Shown here in pieces: positions 24,997 through 35,297 of a stretch of DNA of 64,000 nt; position 1 is the stretch's first letter; every line of letters starts with the position of its first letter. A program made the position numbers and the translations under genes. Below the pieces are notes generated by a model. That model worked only from the letters and a program-made list of their open reading frames with translations, had not been told where the DNA came from and did not search any database. The DNA is from Sambucus nigra. Lineage: Eukaryota; Streptophyta; Magnoliopsida; Dipsacales; Adoxaceae. Where the stretch lies: the NCBI GenBank assembly GCA_949130495.1, contig OX422219.1, positions 267,949,111-268,013,110 of the forward strand, in the 5' to 3' direction.

Positions 24997-26112
24997 TTGT
25001 GTTCATACGTCCATATTTCTTCTATAATGAGAAAAAAATTGAAAGGCGTTCTGATACAACTGTTCTTGTTTCAAATTCCACCGAAGAGAAGTCGTTCAGG
25101 CAGGGCAAATAAAGGGGATGAGAGTGTGGAACCCCAAATGCCTCAAAGGACCATGACTACAGATGAAGTTGCCAATATTGTGTCACAAGAAATAATTGCT
25201 ACCATTTCTATGATGGCGCAGCAACCTGCAGTGCAAGCGGCCCAAACCTATTCAAGACCATCTTTATGGGAAAGAGTGCGGGAAGATTTTAGTAAGGGCA
25301 TCCTCCAGAGTTTTCAGGGGGATTTGATGCGATGGCTACAAGTCAATGGAAGAATAGTATGCAAAGGCACCTTCGTATGGTTGAGTGTAGTGAGGTGCAT
25401 AAGCAATTTTTAGCCACCTTTAAGTTGAAGGGTGCAGCTCTCCAATGGTGGGAGTCTATCACCACATCTGAACAAAGAGAAACATTGCCCATAATAGATT
25501 TTTGGGAACTTTTTAATCAAAGGTATTTTCCTTACCAATTCAGAAGGAAATAAGGAGGAAACTGATGGATGTGTTTCAAGATAATATAACGGTGGCCGAG
25601 TATGAAGAAGAATTTATTCGATTAGAAAATTTAGTACCTGATGAGGTAAATACTAAAGATAAGCCTATATCGAAGTTCATGCGAGGTTTAAATGGGCAAT
25701 TTCGGCAGCATTTGTAAGGGAACCCATCATTAGTGACTTTCGCCGAGGTAGTCAATGCGGCACTATTGCAATGTCATGAATATTGCCTTCGTTCGCAGGG
25801 GGTAAGAACTTTAGACATTCGTGTTCATTAAGTAGGTCTCGTAGTGAGAATTCCTGTAATGCCAGAGAGTATAAAATTTTTTTTAGAGGATTGCAACAGC
25901 GTTATGTTCCTCAGTATGGGCAGAGAGGATTTGTGGGTAGATGTTTCATTTGTAAAGAGTTTGGTCATAGGAAGAGAGATTGTCCTAAAAGAGGTAGAGG
26001 ACCGCATTTTGAAGAAGTTTTGGAGGTGCAACCTTTACAGCAGATTCGAGGTCATTTTAGGCCAGGGGACATTGTGTGGGAACCCAATGTTGAGGAGATG
26101 AAATCGGACTAG
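24997..26112 (+). pseudogene. gag of the giant-LTR element
   Basis: Capsid-like polyprotein, the only protein of this element. The N-terminal part is polar and enters a retrotransposon gag domain with HLRMVECSEV, FLATFKLKGAALQWWESI and FWELFNQRYFPYQ (about 25360-25540), typical of Ty3/Gypsy gag. A further stretch with DVFQDNITVAEYEEEF and KFMRGLNGQFRQHL follows in another frame. Near 25943-25984 is one intact zinc knuckle, CFICKEFGHRKRDC (CX2CX4HX4C), for RNA binding. At least one frameshift near 25320 and stops near 25552 and 25716 break the frame, so this copy cannot make full gag. No aspartic protease follows. Confidence 0.88.
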
Positions 26113-27147
26113 AGATGGAGGATGTAAGTTATTTTCCTTTGTGATTAGGATTATGATATATGAAGCTTTGGGAGTATTATGTGTAAGATAGTTATGAGAG
26201 GATAGTGTTGTAACCCTATTATGTATGAAATGAATCAAGAAGGGAATATTGAGCAAGTGAGGCTCTTATGTTTTTATCCTTTGAGAGAATAGATTATGTT
26301 GTGATGTGCTAGAAAGAGAGCTATAATCTTGTTGTGAATGTAAGAATTGTTATTATGTATTGAGTAGTAGTGATAAAGCTACTTATTTTTATGGTCGTGT
26401 TAGACTTATATAATTGTTGTATTCCAGTTATGGAAGAGCCTTGTGAGTGACAAAATATATTAATATGATGCGAGAAATTATTACTGAAATGATTCAGAAT
26501 TTAATAGATTATTGTTGAGAGAGAGATTTTAGCTCATAATTATGATAATTTTGAGAGCTATATATTATTATGAGTATGGTGATTGTTAAAACCTTGTCTC
26601 ATGGGCATAAGGTATTTTATATAAATGTCGAAAGACATAAACAGTTTTTAAAATAAATTGTTTTCAAAATAAAACTTTTTATAGGCAATTGGGCCATATA
26701 AAAAAACGATTTTCACAAAAATATTTTTAACCTCTAGTCCCGATCTAACAAACTCTCAATCCCCGATGTCGCTACATATTAGTGTATTGGGAGGGTTCCT
26801 TGTTTGGATTTCTCTTGCGAGACCTCCCCCGCATGAAAGCAGCGAATGTCAGGAATTGAGAGGAGATAAATCTTTGGACCTTTCAAAATTCTTATATTAT
26901 TATATTAGTATAATTTAATATATTTCTAGTTTTGGTACTATTTGAGGCAACTGAAGCCTAATTTTGTTTATACAACTCGAATAAAGGGTGTATGGGTCCT
27001 AATTGTTAAAATTGGTTTTATAAAACTAAATTAATTCATCGTGAGAAGTAGGAGGATTGGTTATAGTGTTAGTAAGGATAAGTGTAGTGCGAAGTAGTAG
27101 GGCTGTGGACTATTAGCCTTAGCTTAATTTCCAGGATGAAATTCTTG
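26113..27147 (+). other. non-coding 3' internal region of the gag-only element
   Basis: About 1 kb without protein homology sits where pol would be in an autonomous element. It contains a fourth, divergent copy of the structured LTR module near 26751-26862. The rest is AT-rich with no other visible signal. Confidence 0.7.
26751..26862. repeat. divergent copy of the structured module, internal region
   Basis: It shares AGTGTATTGGGAGGGTTCC, CTTGTTTGGATTTC and CTTGCGAGACC with the LTR copies. The outer stem is of unrelated sequence but longer: CTCTCAATCC on the left can pair with GGAATTGAGAG on the right. This is the only copy outside the LTRs. Confidence 0.6.
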
Positions 27148-27161
27148 TAAGTGGGGAAGTC
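27148..27161 (+). promoter_or_regulatory. polypurine tract
   Basis: AAGTGGGGAAG lies directly before the 3' LTR start, the position from which plus-strand DNA synthesis is primed. A run of this kind is expected here for any LTR retrotransposon. Confidence 0.7.
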
Positions 27162-27907
27162 TGTAATACCCCGAGATTTTTGGGACAATGATTTATTTAT
27201 TTTTGGGAGAAATAAATATTATTTTATTTGGAGAATAATTAAATTGGTATTTGAGGCCAAAATTTGAAGATGTTAGAAAGTTATTCGAACGGCGATTCTG
27301 AGTGTGCCATTGTTTCCGGAAGGGTCGAGAAAGTCAAAATGATTGTACTTGGGGTCTATTTGGGTTCCAAAATATTTTAAGTTCATTTGGCTCGAATTAA
27401 AGTTACCGAGTCATTTAAAGTGTGTATTATCATTTAAAGTTGTGTATTTTTGAGATAAGGCTTACTAAACCTACGGGAGATAGAAATCTCCTTAGAGAGA
27501 AAGAGAAATAAAGAGAGAAATAGAGAAAAGAAGGAAAGAAGAAGAAAATGAGGAGAAAAGTGGGATTTCTGGCCATTACACGATCTCGAGCAAGATTTAG
27601 ACTCTACGAATTTGAGGCAAGTGATTAAACTTGTTAAATAATTGTTGTGTATCTTTTATTTCATGATTTGTTGATAAAAATTGTTAATTTAGGGATAAAT
27701 TGCTAAAACCTAGATTTTGGGTAAAATCTTAGATTTGTTGAGTATAAAGTGGATTTGAGTTTAGAAATTAGTTGAGGTGTGTTATTTGAGGAGTATAAGT
27801 GTTATATATATGTTTGGATTGATGAGTAAGGGTGGAAAGATGATAGAAATGATTTTTGGGGATTTTTGGCTTTGAAGAAAATAGCCATTTTCTTAGCCCT
27901 TGAATAG

Positions 27908-28090
27908 GCCGAATTGATTCGGTCCCAACCCGAATCGATTCGAAATGTTCCAGCTTGACAGGTCTGAGTGAACGAATCGATTCATACCCAACCCAAATCA
28001 TTTCGGCCTGAGATGGAAGCTCAGATCTTATGACCCTAATCAATTTGCCTTGGAGGCCGAATCAATTCCCAGGGCCGAATCGATTTGAAA
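27908..28090. repeat. cluster of AATCGATTC palindromic motifs, 3' LTR
   Basis: Counterpart of the 5' LTR cluster. Several cores have decayed (for example AATCATTTC and AATCAATTC), and one motif present in the 5' LTR, near 22080-22100, is missing. Confidence 0.85.
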
Positions 28091-29410
28091 ACAGGGCAAT
28101 TTTGGGGATGTTTTTCTAGGGAGAAATTCAACTCGTTTCATTTGAGGTTATCAATTGGGAACCTCTATAGTAGTTATGAGAAGTGTGTTTTGGAGACTTT
28201 TAGAGAGTTTACCACATGAGAATTTGTTTAGGTCATATGGACTTAATTTGGGAAATACCGATTAGAGAATGTCATATATACTAAGTGGGGAAGCCCACTA
28301 CCATTGACATTTCTATTTGGAGATAATTATGGAATTATATGAAAGAGTGAGAATGCGCTTAGTGAGATTAGATTTTGGAATTTAATCCCAAATGGGATAA
28401 CTTTAAAAGTTAATATGATCGATTGAACTATATTGTGGATTGAGAGTTATAAAGGCTGGTTGATGTACTTACGGATATAGAGAATATCCTTAATGTAAAT
28501 TGAATTAGGAGATGATTCGTATAGATAATAAATTCTAATCGAGGTCCATTAGGATATAGAAAATATACTCACTGTAAACGAAATTGAGAGATTATTCATA
28601 TAAATAGAAGTGAGGTGTGAACTTCAGGTGAGCAATAAAATAATGTATACTAAGTGGGGAAGTCATGTGAGTTATTGATGAATAGTATATCGAGAGTAAA
28701 ATATACTAAATAATGAGATTATTTCACTTACACCTAAGAGAGTATTATGAGTATGTAAATAGTATGATATATATATACCTTGTGTGATGGTATACATTTA
28801 TATGATGTGATGATGTATGTATATCTTGTCTGAATGATATATATATATATATATATATATATAAGTGAAGCATACCCCCTCCTTGCTATCATGGGAAGTT
28901 GCGCGATGAGGGTGAGGGTGTGCGCCCTGGCTTGAGGAGCAGGGTGTGGATATTCCCCAGGTCATAGCGTCCATTATTATTGTGTGATTATTTTTATTAG
29001 GGGTGAGACATGGTGGGTCTGTTTCGTCTCATTTCCGGGGAAGAACTATGACTGCTTCCCGTACGTTGTGTTATGGTTTTTGCCAAGGCGGTGTGAGATT
29101 CCGACCGTTGGTACCTAGGATGATATGTGAGTGATTCCCTGGTAGATGATAGCATTGAGAACCTGCATCCTTGAGTTATAGCTCGTTGGGATGGTTGTTA
29201 TTATACGTGTGTGAATAGTATATTTATTGAATTATGATTATGTGATATCATATTTGTCTCTAGAGTAAAGAGACATAAGAAGATTGATTGAATCTCATTC
29301 CAAGAGATTTTATCCGGACTTAAATTATGATGAATCAATTATGAGAAAATGAAAAGTAGTAATTATATGAGTATATAGTACTTTGGGTATCGACGGCATA
29401 ATGGACCACA

Positions 29411-29832
29411 ACGACTAACATTGTCAAGGAGTAGTGTATCGAGGGGTCCTTGTTTGGATTTCGCTTGCGAGACGTCCCACGCATGAAACGCAGTGAAATT
29501 TTGGGAGTGAGGAGAAATTATTCCTTAGTGATCATATTTATATATTAGTATATCTCGACGATCGACAGTGCCAAGGAGTAGTGTATCGAGGGGTTCCTTG
29601 TTTCGATTTTTCTTGCGGAACGTCCCACGCTTGAAACGCCGTGTACTATTGGGAATTGGGAATAATATAATTAATTAATTGAGTAATAAGAATTTGGGCT
29701 ATATGCGTCATGCATTGAGGGCATAATGAATCTTGATAATCAAAATTGACAAGGAGTAGTGTATCGGGGGGTTCCATGTTTGGATTTCGCTTGCGAGACG
29801 TCCCACGCACGAAATGTAGTGTTGTATTGAGA
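29411..29832. repeat. three copies of the structured module, 3' LTR
   Basis: Copies begin near 29411, 29561 and 29739, matching the spacing in the 5' LTR. The core is retained, but the outer stems are less well paired here (for example ACAGTGC opposite GTACTAT), so this LTR has lost much of the complementarity seen in the 5' LTR. Confidence 0.7.
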
Positions 29833-29878
29833 ATTAGGAGAAGTTTAGTCCTTAGCACTTAGATGCTAATAACTCACA

Positions 29879-29947
<69 letters not shown>

Positions 29948-30852
29948 ATGTCATAACTAGAATATGAGAAATTCTAGTAAAAGAGAATGTTTATGTATAA
30001 TTTATATGTTAGTAAGTTGGTGAATAATTAAGATGAGTAGCATTAGATGTCGAGGGATATGATTTAGATGGATTTTAATTGAGTATGAATTTCAGAGTAT
30101 GTTAGATTACTTTGCCTAGATAGATTTGGGCACTTATTTGGAGATCACATGCATACGTTTAGTGCGCGCTTTAGTTGAGAGGCGAGTTGCACTTTATGGA
30201 GAGTGCGACTCCACTTTAATCATGTTATAATGCATTTATAATTATTATGCATTTTAATGCACTTGCTATAAAAATGTTTTCACACCTCGGGCTATGACGT
30301 TTATATTTTCTCTTGCTATGTATATATATTGTATTATTTTAGGTGTACCTCCGCAAGGACGCCATTGATGTTATCCATCCAGTGCATTCGTGGAGCTGGG
30401 GAAGTAGCAGACTGTAGCAGAATTTTGATATAGTCGATTCCTATCTTTGTGTATCTAGAGTAGGATTCGATTTGTACATTGGGTTTATACCTAAGTGTTA
30501 TAGTGTATCACTTTTATATTTTATTTCTCTTGTATTGTCTGTGACCCGACAACATATTCGGGTATTTCATTTTAGAGATCTTGTTGTACTCTTATATCAT
30601 TATCTTTAATATTAATTGAGCATGTGTGTGTCTCTTATCATAATTAGATGTTATGTCGTTGGTTAGTTATTGCATAGTTTGTTTTAATAATGTTTTAAAA
30701 TAAATTTTTTAATACCCTCTTTTTGTGGTAACGGGTAGTTAGCCTTGTTTATTTTAGAATCGTCGGTAGATGCTGAGAATGATCCACTTGAGATTCCTGA
30801 TTATTTTAGTATAGGGATGGCCACCCATTATTATTTTGAGCGGGTTGTCACA

Positions 30853-31530
30853 TTTATGTCCATGGATAATCACAGATCTTCTAAAGCTATTCACTCCAAA
30901 TCTGTTAGACGGGTTCAATGGAGACCTCCAAATGGTAGTTTTGTAAAACTCAATACTGATGGGAGTTGCAGAGGTAATCCAGGCTATATGGCTGGAGGTT
31001 GAGTTTTGAGAAATTCAAAAGGTAAACACGTAAAATCTTTTACTTCATTCTTTGGAAATGGTACCAATATTCAAGCAAGCTATGGTTATTTAGAAAGGTG
31101 TTGATTTATGTACTCTTAAAGAATTAGAAGGGCTTCAAGTGGAATCAGATTCTTTAGTTAATATCAAAGTTATTATAAATCAATCAAAATGCCCCTGGTG
31201 CATCAAGTCAATATTCTCCAAGATTAAAGTCAAGATCAAAGGATACAATGTCAGGTTTTGTCATGTTCTCAGAGAAGGATATAAATGTAAAAATTTTCTT
31301 GCCAACTATGGTGTTTCATCTCAAATTCAAATTGAGTCAAGCTCAATGAATGATTTTCCTAGAGAGTTAAAAGGTCCTCTAAACATGGAGGCTTGGGGAT
31401 TTCCAAATTTTAGATTTTATAAGTAGTTTATTTTGCTTCTTTTGTAAAGGTGACTCCATTATAAAGTCCTCCGATTTCCTGTAAGTTTGAGATTTTTCTG
31501 TTATCAATAAATTTAGGGGCTAGTCCTCTT
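30853..31530 (+). pseudogene. LINE-1 ORF2, RNase H domain and 3' end
   Basis: Resumes LINE-1 after the LTR element. WRPPNGSFVKLNTDGSCRGN matches the start of the plant LINE RNase H domain, with the first catalytic Asp in TDGS. VESDSLVNIKVI carries the Asp of the third motif, and HVLREGYKCKNFLANYG is the last motif, in which the usual Asp after the Cys-X position appears as Asn. The second motif (Glu) is lost in a damaged stretch near 31080-31130. A stop near 31001 and frameshifts confirm it is inactive. The 3' untranslated part ends TCAATAAATTTAGGGGC, a common LINE ending. Confidence 0.88.
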
Positions 31531-31547
31531 CCTTAGAATATATATAT
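31530..31547. repeat. LINE-2 target-site duplication, left copy
   Basis: TCCTTAGAATATATATAT, identical to the 18 bases on the other side of LINE-2. It directly adjoins the poly(T) run that is the LINE-2 A-tail read on the plus strand. Confidence 0.88.
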
Positions 31548-31671
31548 TTTTTTTGGAATATTATGTATATTAGAACTCAGGAAAGCTACTTACAAACAAA
31601 TTTCAATGGAGAACCACAATCCTAGGGGCATTCCCCAAAGGACACAATCTACCAAACACAAAACAAACACC

Positions 31672-34600
31672 CTAAGATAACACCGATTCGGGGATGTCCC
31701 AGTTCATACATGCCATCCAGTTGGTGAAGCTTCTCCTATTGTTCTTCCACTTTGAGGCCCTCGCACAAACCATAGCAACAATATCTCTGGCAATCATATC
31801 ACTATTCTTGTCCTTGGAAAAATCTCGCATTCCTCTCCATCCAAAGACAGTAGATAGTGGTGGAAAAGGATAGACACCTAAGTCTATTATAGAAGCTCTT
31901 GCCCACATATTCAGAATTAGCAAACCCTAGCTCACCCTCCTAGTTAAAAGCCTCTCTGACCTCCTGGTTCTTAAATCTGACCTCGCGCCATACCTCTTTA
32001 GCAATATTACATTCAATAAACAAGTGTTCCCGGTTCTCCACCTCCTCACCACAAGTGCAACACAAGTTATTGTTGGAAATACCCCAGCTAAACAGTTTAT
32101 CTCTAGTATGAAGAGCATCCCTACATATGATCCATAAACTAAAAGCACATTTTGGTATATTATTGATGTTCCAAATCAACTTGTGATAATTGAACACAGG
32201 ACGAAGAATAATAAGAGCCGTAAAAGCCGACCCAATGGAGAAGCCACCCCGACTGGAATTCCACACCACCTCATCACTAACCCCTTGGCGAATAACATGC
32301 ATCTCAGCATTCCGAATCTCCAAAAGCTCCCAAGTAACAGAAGAAGGCCACCTCCACCTCTCCCCATGTATAAAGTCCACCACTCTTGCATTATGATTGC
32401 TAGCCGCATCGTATATAAGTCTTACCCCATAGCGATCAAATAGAGGACCTAACGGATGCCAATTGTCATGCCACACAAAGGTATCTTCACCATTTCCAAT
32501 GTTGGACATGATAAGAGGCTTGGCCACCTCCATCAACTGCATCAGTTTCCTCCAACACCAGGAAGAGTCATTTGGAATAATAATGGCCCAAATACTTCTA
32601 TTCTTGATCTTATGCACATTACACAATTTGACCTATAGGCAATCCTTCTTACTACAGAGGTTCCAAAGAAGCTTAAGAATAGCAGCTTTGTTCCATAATT
32701 CCACATTCTTAATGCCCATTTTCCCTTCCTCATGACTGCACGTCAAATCATCCCAAGACACCTTCACCCCCGTATGTTTGGAATCAGAACCCATCCACAA
32801 GAAGTCCTTCATAAGTTGGTCAATTCTTCTAATAACCCCTTTAGGCAGAATGAACAGGCAAGACTAGTAGACCTGAATACCAAATAAGAACGAGTTGATG
32901 AGCTGAAGTCTCCCAGCAAAACTGAGGAATCTGTTAGTCCAACACTTAATCCTCCCCGTTATCTTATCAATCAACTTCTCACAATCCTCAGATTTAAGCC
33001 TAGTAGTGATAAGAGTTACCCCAAGATACATGAAGGGAGGGGAACAGTGGGAGAAACCAAAAACCTCCCCCAACCTATTCACCCCATCGACATCGACCCC
33101 AGAGCAGTAGAAACTAGATTTGTTAGTATTGGGGTGAAGACCAAAGATCGAAGAGAAGTTCACAATAGCCCTTTTCACAATGCTACACGAAGCAGGATCG
33201 CCACCACACAGAATGATCAAATCGTCTGCAAAGCAAAGATGATTAAGGCCCACCTCCTTGCACCTAGGATGAAAACTGAATTCTAGATTGAGGCAAGCCT
33301 TGTCCATAATATAAGAGAAAGTATCCATAACAAGAAGGAATAAGAAAGCAGAGATAGAATCACCTTGTCTCAACCCCCTCTTCCCCTCAAAGAAGCCATG
33401 TAAAAGCCCATCCAAGCTGATAGAGAATCTGGTCGTGGTAATACACTCCTCCACCCAGCCAACAAACATAGACGGGAATCCAATATGCACAAGAAGGTTG
33501 AGCAAAAACTCCCAACTAACAGTATCATAGGCCTTGAGAAGATCAATCTTGAGGGTACACCTAGAGGGGGTTAGCTCGCAGTGATAATTCCTCATAAGCT
33601 CCTGAAGTAATAAGATATTGTCAGAGATAGATCTACCCTTCACAAACGCGGCCTGGCTCTGGTTAATGAAGGAAGGGAGGATGGGTTTCATCCTCTCGGC
33701 AACAATTTTGGAGATACACTTGTAGATGGTGTTGCAACAAGAGATGGGCCTGAATTCATGCATACCATAGGGAGTAGTAACCTTCGGAATAAGCGCCAAA
33801 GCAGTACAGTTCCATTGCCTGGGCAGGTAGCTACAATGGAAGAAGAAGGTAATGGCATCAATCACATCTCCCCCCACCACGTCCCAGTTCTTCTTATAGA
33901 AACATGCATTAAAACCATCCGGGCCAGGAGATTTATCAGACCCAATGGAAAACATGGCATTCTTGATCCCCTCTTCTGTAATAGGAGCCTCCAGAGCAGC
34001 TGCCTGATCACCTGTGATTCTCTTGCACACCACATCATTAAGAATCGGAAATGGGTCCACACAGGAGTTGGTAGTGCCAAGGAGGTTGCTGAAATAATCA
34101 ACAGCCACCTTAGCCACATTCTGACTCCCCTCAATTCTCACACCATGGTCATCCAAAACACTAAGGATCTTCCTTCTGGCAGTAGCCTGGTTAGCCTTCT
34201 TGTGAAAGAACGCATTATTACCATCCCATAGCTGGAGCCATTTTACTCGAGACTTCTGCTTGAAAAAGGACTCCTCCGCCTCCCTCAGCTCCAAATACTC
34301 GTGAAGTTTGACCCTTTCATCCAGGAGTACCTCATTGTTGCACCCATTAGTATCAAATCTAGTCTGAACCTCATCCAGTAAAGCCTTAGCCTCCTCTACC
34401 CTACCAGAGATGTTGCTAAAAAACTTCTCATTGAAATCTTTCAGCCTCGATTTAACTCTACTAAGTTTCTTACTCAGCCTAACCATAGGATTCCCCTCAC
34501 CATCATCCTGCCAGGACTCACTAAGAATCTGATAAAAGTCGCTATGATCCATCCAAAAATTAAAAAAATTGAACGGTTTAGGTCTACTCCGCTCCAAGGG

Positions 34601-35297
34601 GGCCAGTAAAATAATGATAGGGCAGTGGTCAGAAACCCCGTGAGGAAGGACAGAAGCTTGACACTCGGGGAACCACGAGGCCCATGCATCATTATGCAAG
34701 ACTCTATCCAACCTCGACTGAACATTACTAGCTCCCAACTCCTTCTTATTCCACGTAAACCATATCATCTGCATGCAAGTCATGAATGCATTGGTTGAAC
34801 TCGCCTGTAGCAGTCGTATCGATAACCCGGATGCCTCTCTTTTCATCATGAGATCTGACAACATTAAAGTCGCCCAATAAAACCCACGGAGACTCTCCCA
34901 CACTCCCTGAATTCATCCTCAAAAAATCCCAAAGGTGTCTTCTAACCCCAGGAAGGTTATCCCCATAAATTAAAGACGCAAAGAAGCTCATCCCAGACCC
35001 ACATAAATCCACCTTGCAGAGCATGGCCTGGGGGTGGGACTAAATCAAACTCACAGCAACACGGTTGGGATTCCAAGCCACAATGATTCTGGCAACTCCC
35101 CCCCGCGGTGGGAAGTTGTCCAAGAAATCCCATTGAAAACAACAATTATTCAAAACACAACCCAAGTTATTTTTTCTAACCTTCGTTTCAAGCATACACA
35201 TCAAATCAAGGTGGTTATCCCTAATTAGCTTATTGACTTCCCTTTGCTTATGAGGGGAATTAAGGCCCCTAATATTCCAAGAAGCAAACTTAATCAT
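31672..35297 (-). pseudogene. LINE-2 ORF2: endonuclease, reverse transcriptase, zf-RVT
   Basis: ORF2 opens MIKFASWNIRGLNSPHKQ, the endonuclease start, with ETKV, then LLGDFNVV, SRLDRVLHND and SDHCPI as later endonuclease motifs. Reverse transcriptase blocks follow: SPGPDGFNACFYKKNW, FRPISCCNTIYK, SQAAFVKGRSISDN, LKIDLLKAYDTVSWE, RGLRQGDSISAFLF, the catalytic FADD in LCFADDLIIL, and FMYLGVTL. The C-terminal part has VWHDNWHPLGPLFDR and a zf-RVT segment with CAFSLWIICRDALHTRDKL and CCTCGEEVENREHLF. Damage: a nonsense codon near 35040, a frameshift near 34770, nonsense near 32861 and 32637, and a shift near 31930. Most of the reverse transcriptase (32864-34903) remains one open frame. The start overlaps the ORF1 stop. 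Confidence 0.93.

Larger units (their letters stand above)
21171..30852 (+). mobile_element. gag-only LTR retrotransposon with 3.7-kb LTRs (TR-GAG/LARD-like)
   Basis: A complete element: 5' LTR, primer binding site, gag, polypurine tract and 3' LTR, flanked by the 5-bp target duplication TTTAT (21166-21170 and 30853-30857). LTRs open TGTARTACCCC and close TTGTCACA. The internal region is only about 2.27 kb and encodes a decayed gag with a CCHC knuckle. There is no protease, integrase, reverse transcriptase or RNase H. It must have used enzymes from an autonomous relative. LTRs make up about three quarters of its length. It is inserted in the same orientation as LINE-1 and splits its RNase H region. 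LTR copies differ at roughly 1 site in 20 in the first 160 bases, so the insertion is moderately old. Confidence 0.95.
27162..30852 (+). mobile_element. 3' LTR of the gag-only element
   Basis: 3,691 bases, from TGTAATACCCC to TTGTCACA, colinear with the 5' LTR over its full length. The TA arrays differ in length from those of the 5' LTR (28837-28862 is shorter, 29886-29944 longer). It carries the same palindrome cluster and three structured modules. The last 100 bases form an open frame that reads on into the RNase H of LINE-1, an accident of insertion. Confidence 0.95.

Noticed and set aside
33758..34231. Plus-strand frame of 157 codons opposite the LINE-2 reverse transcriptase
   Set aside because: Shadow of the conserved minus-strand ORF2; the peptide has no domain and the frame ends follow no gene signal. 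Other plus-strand frames at 32183-36892 are rejected for the same reason.
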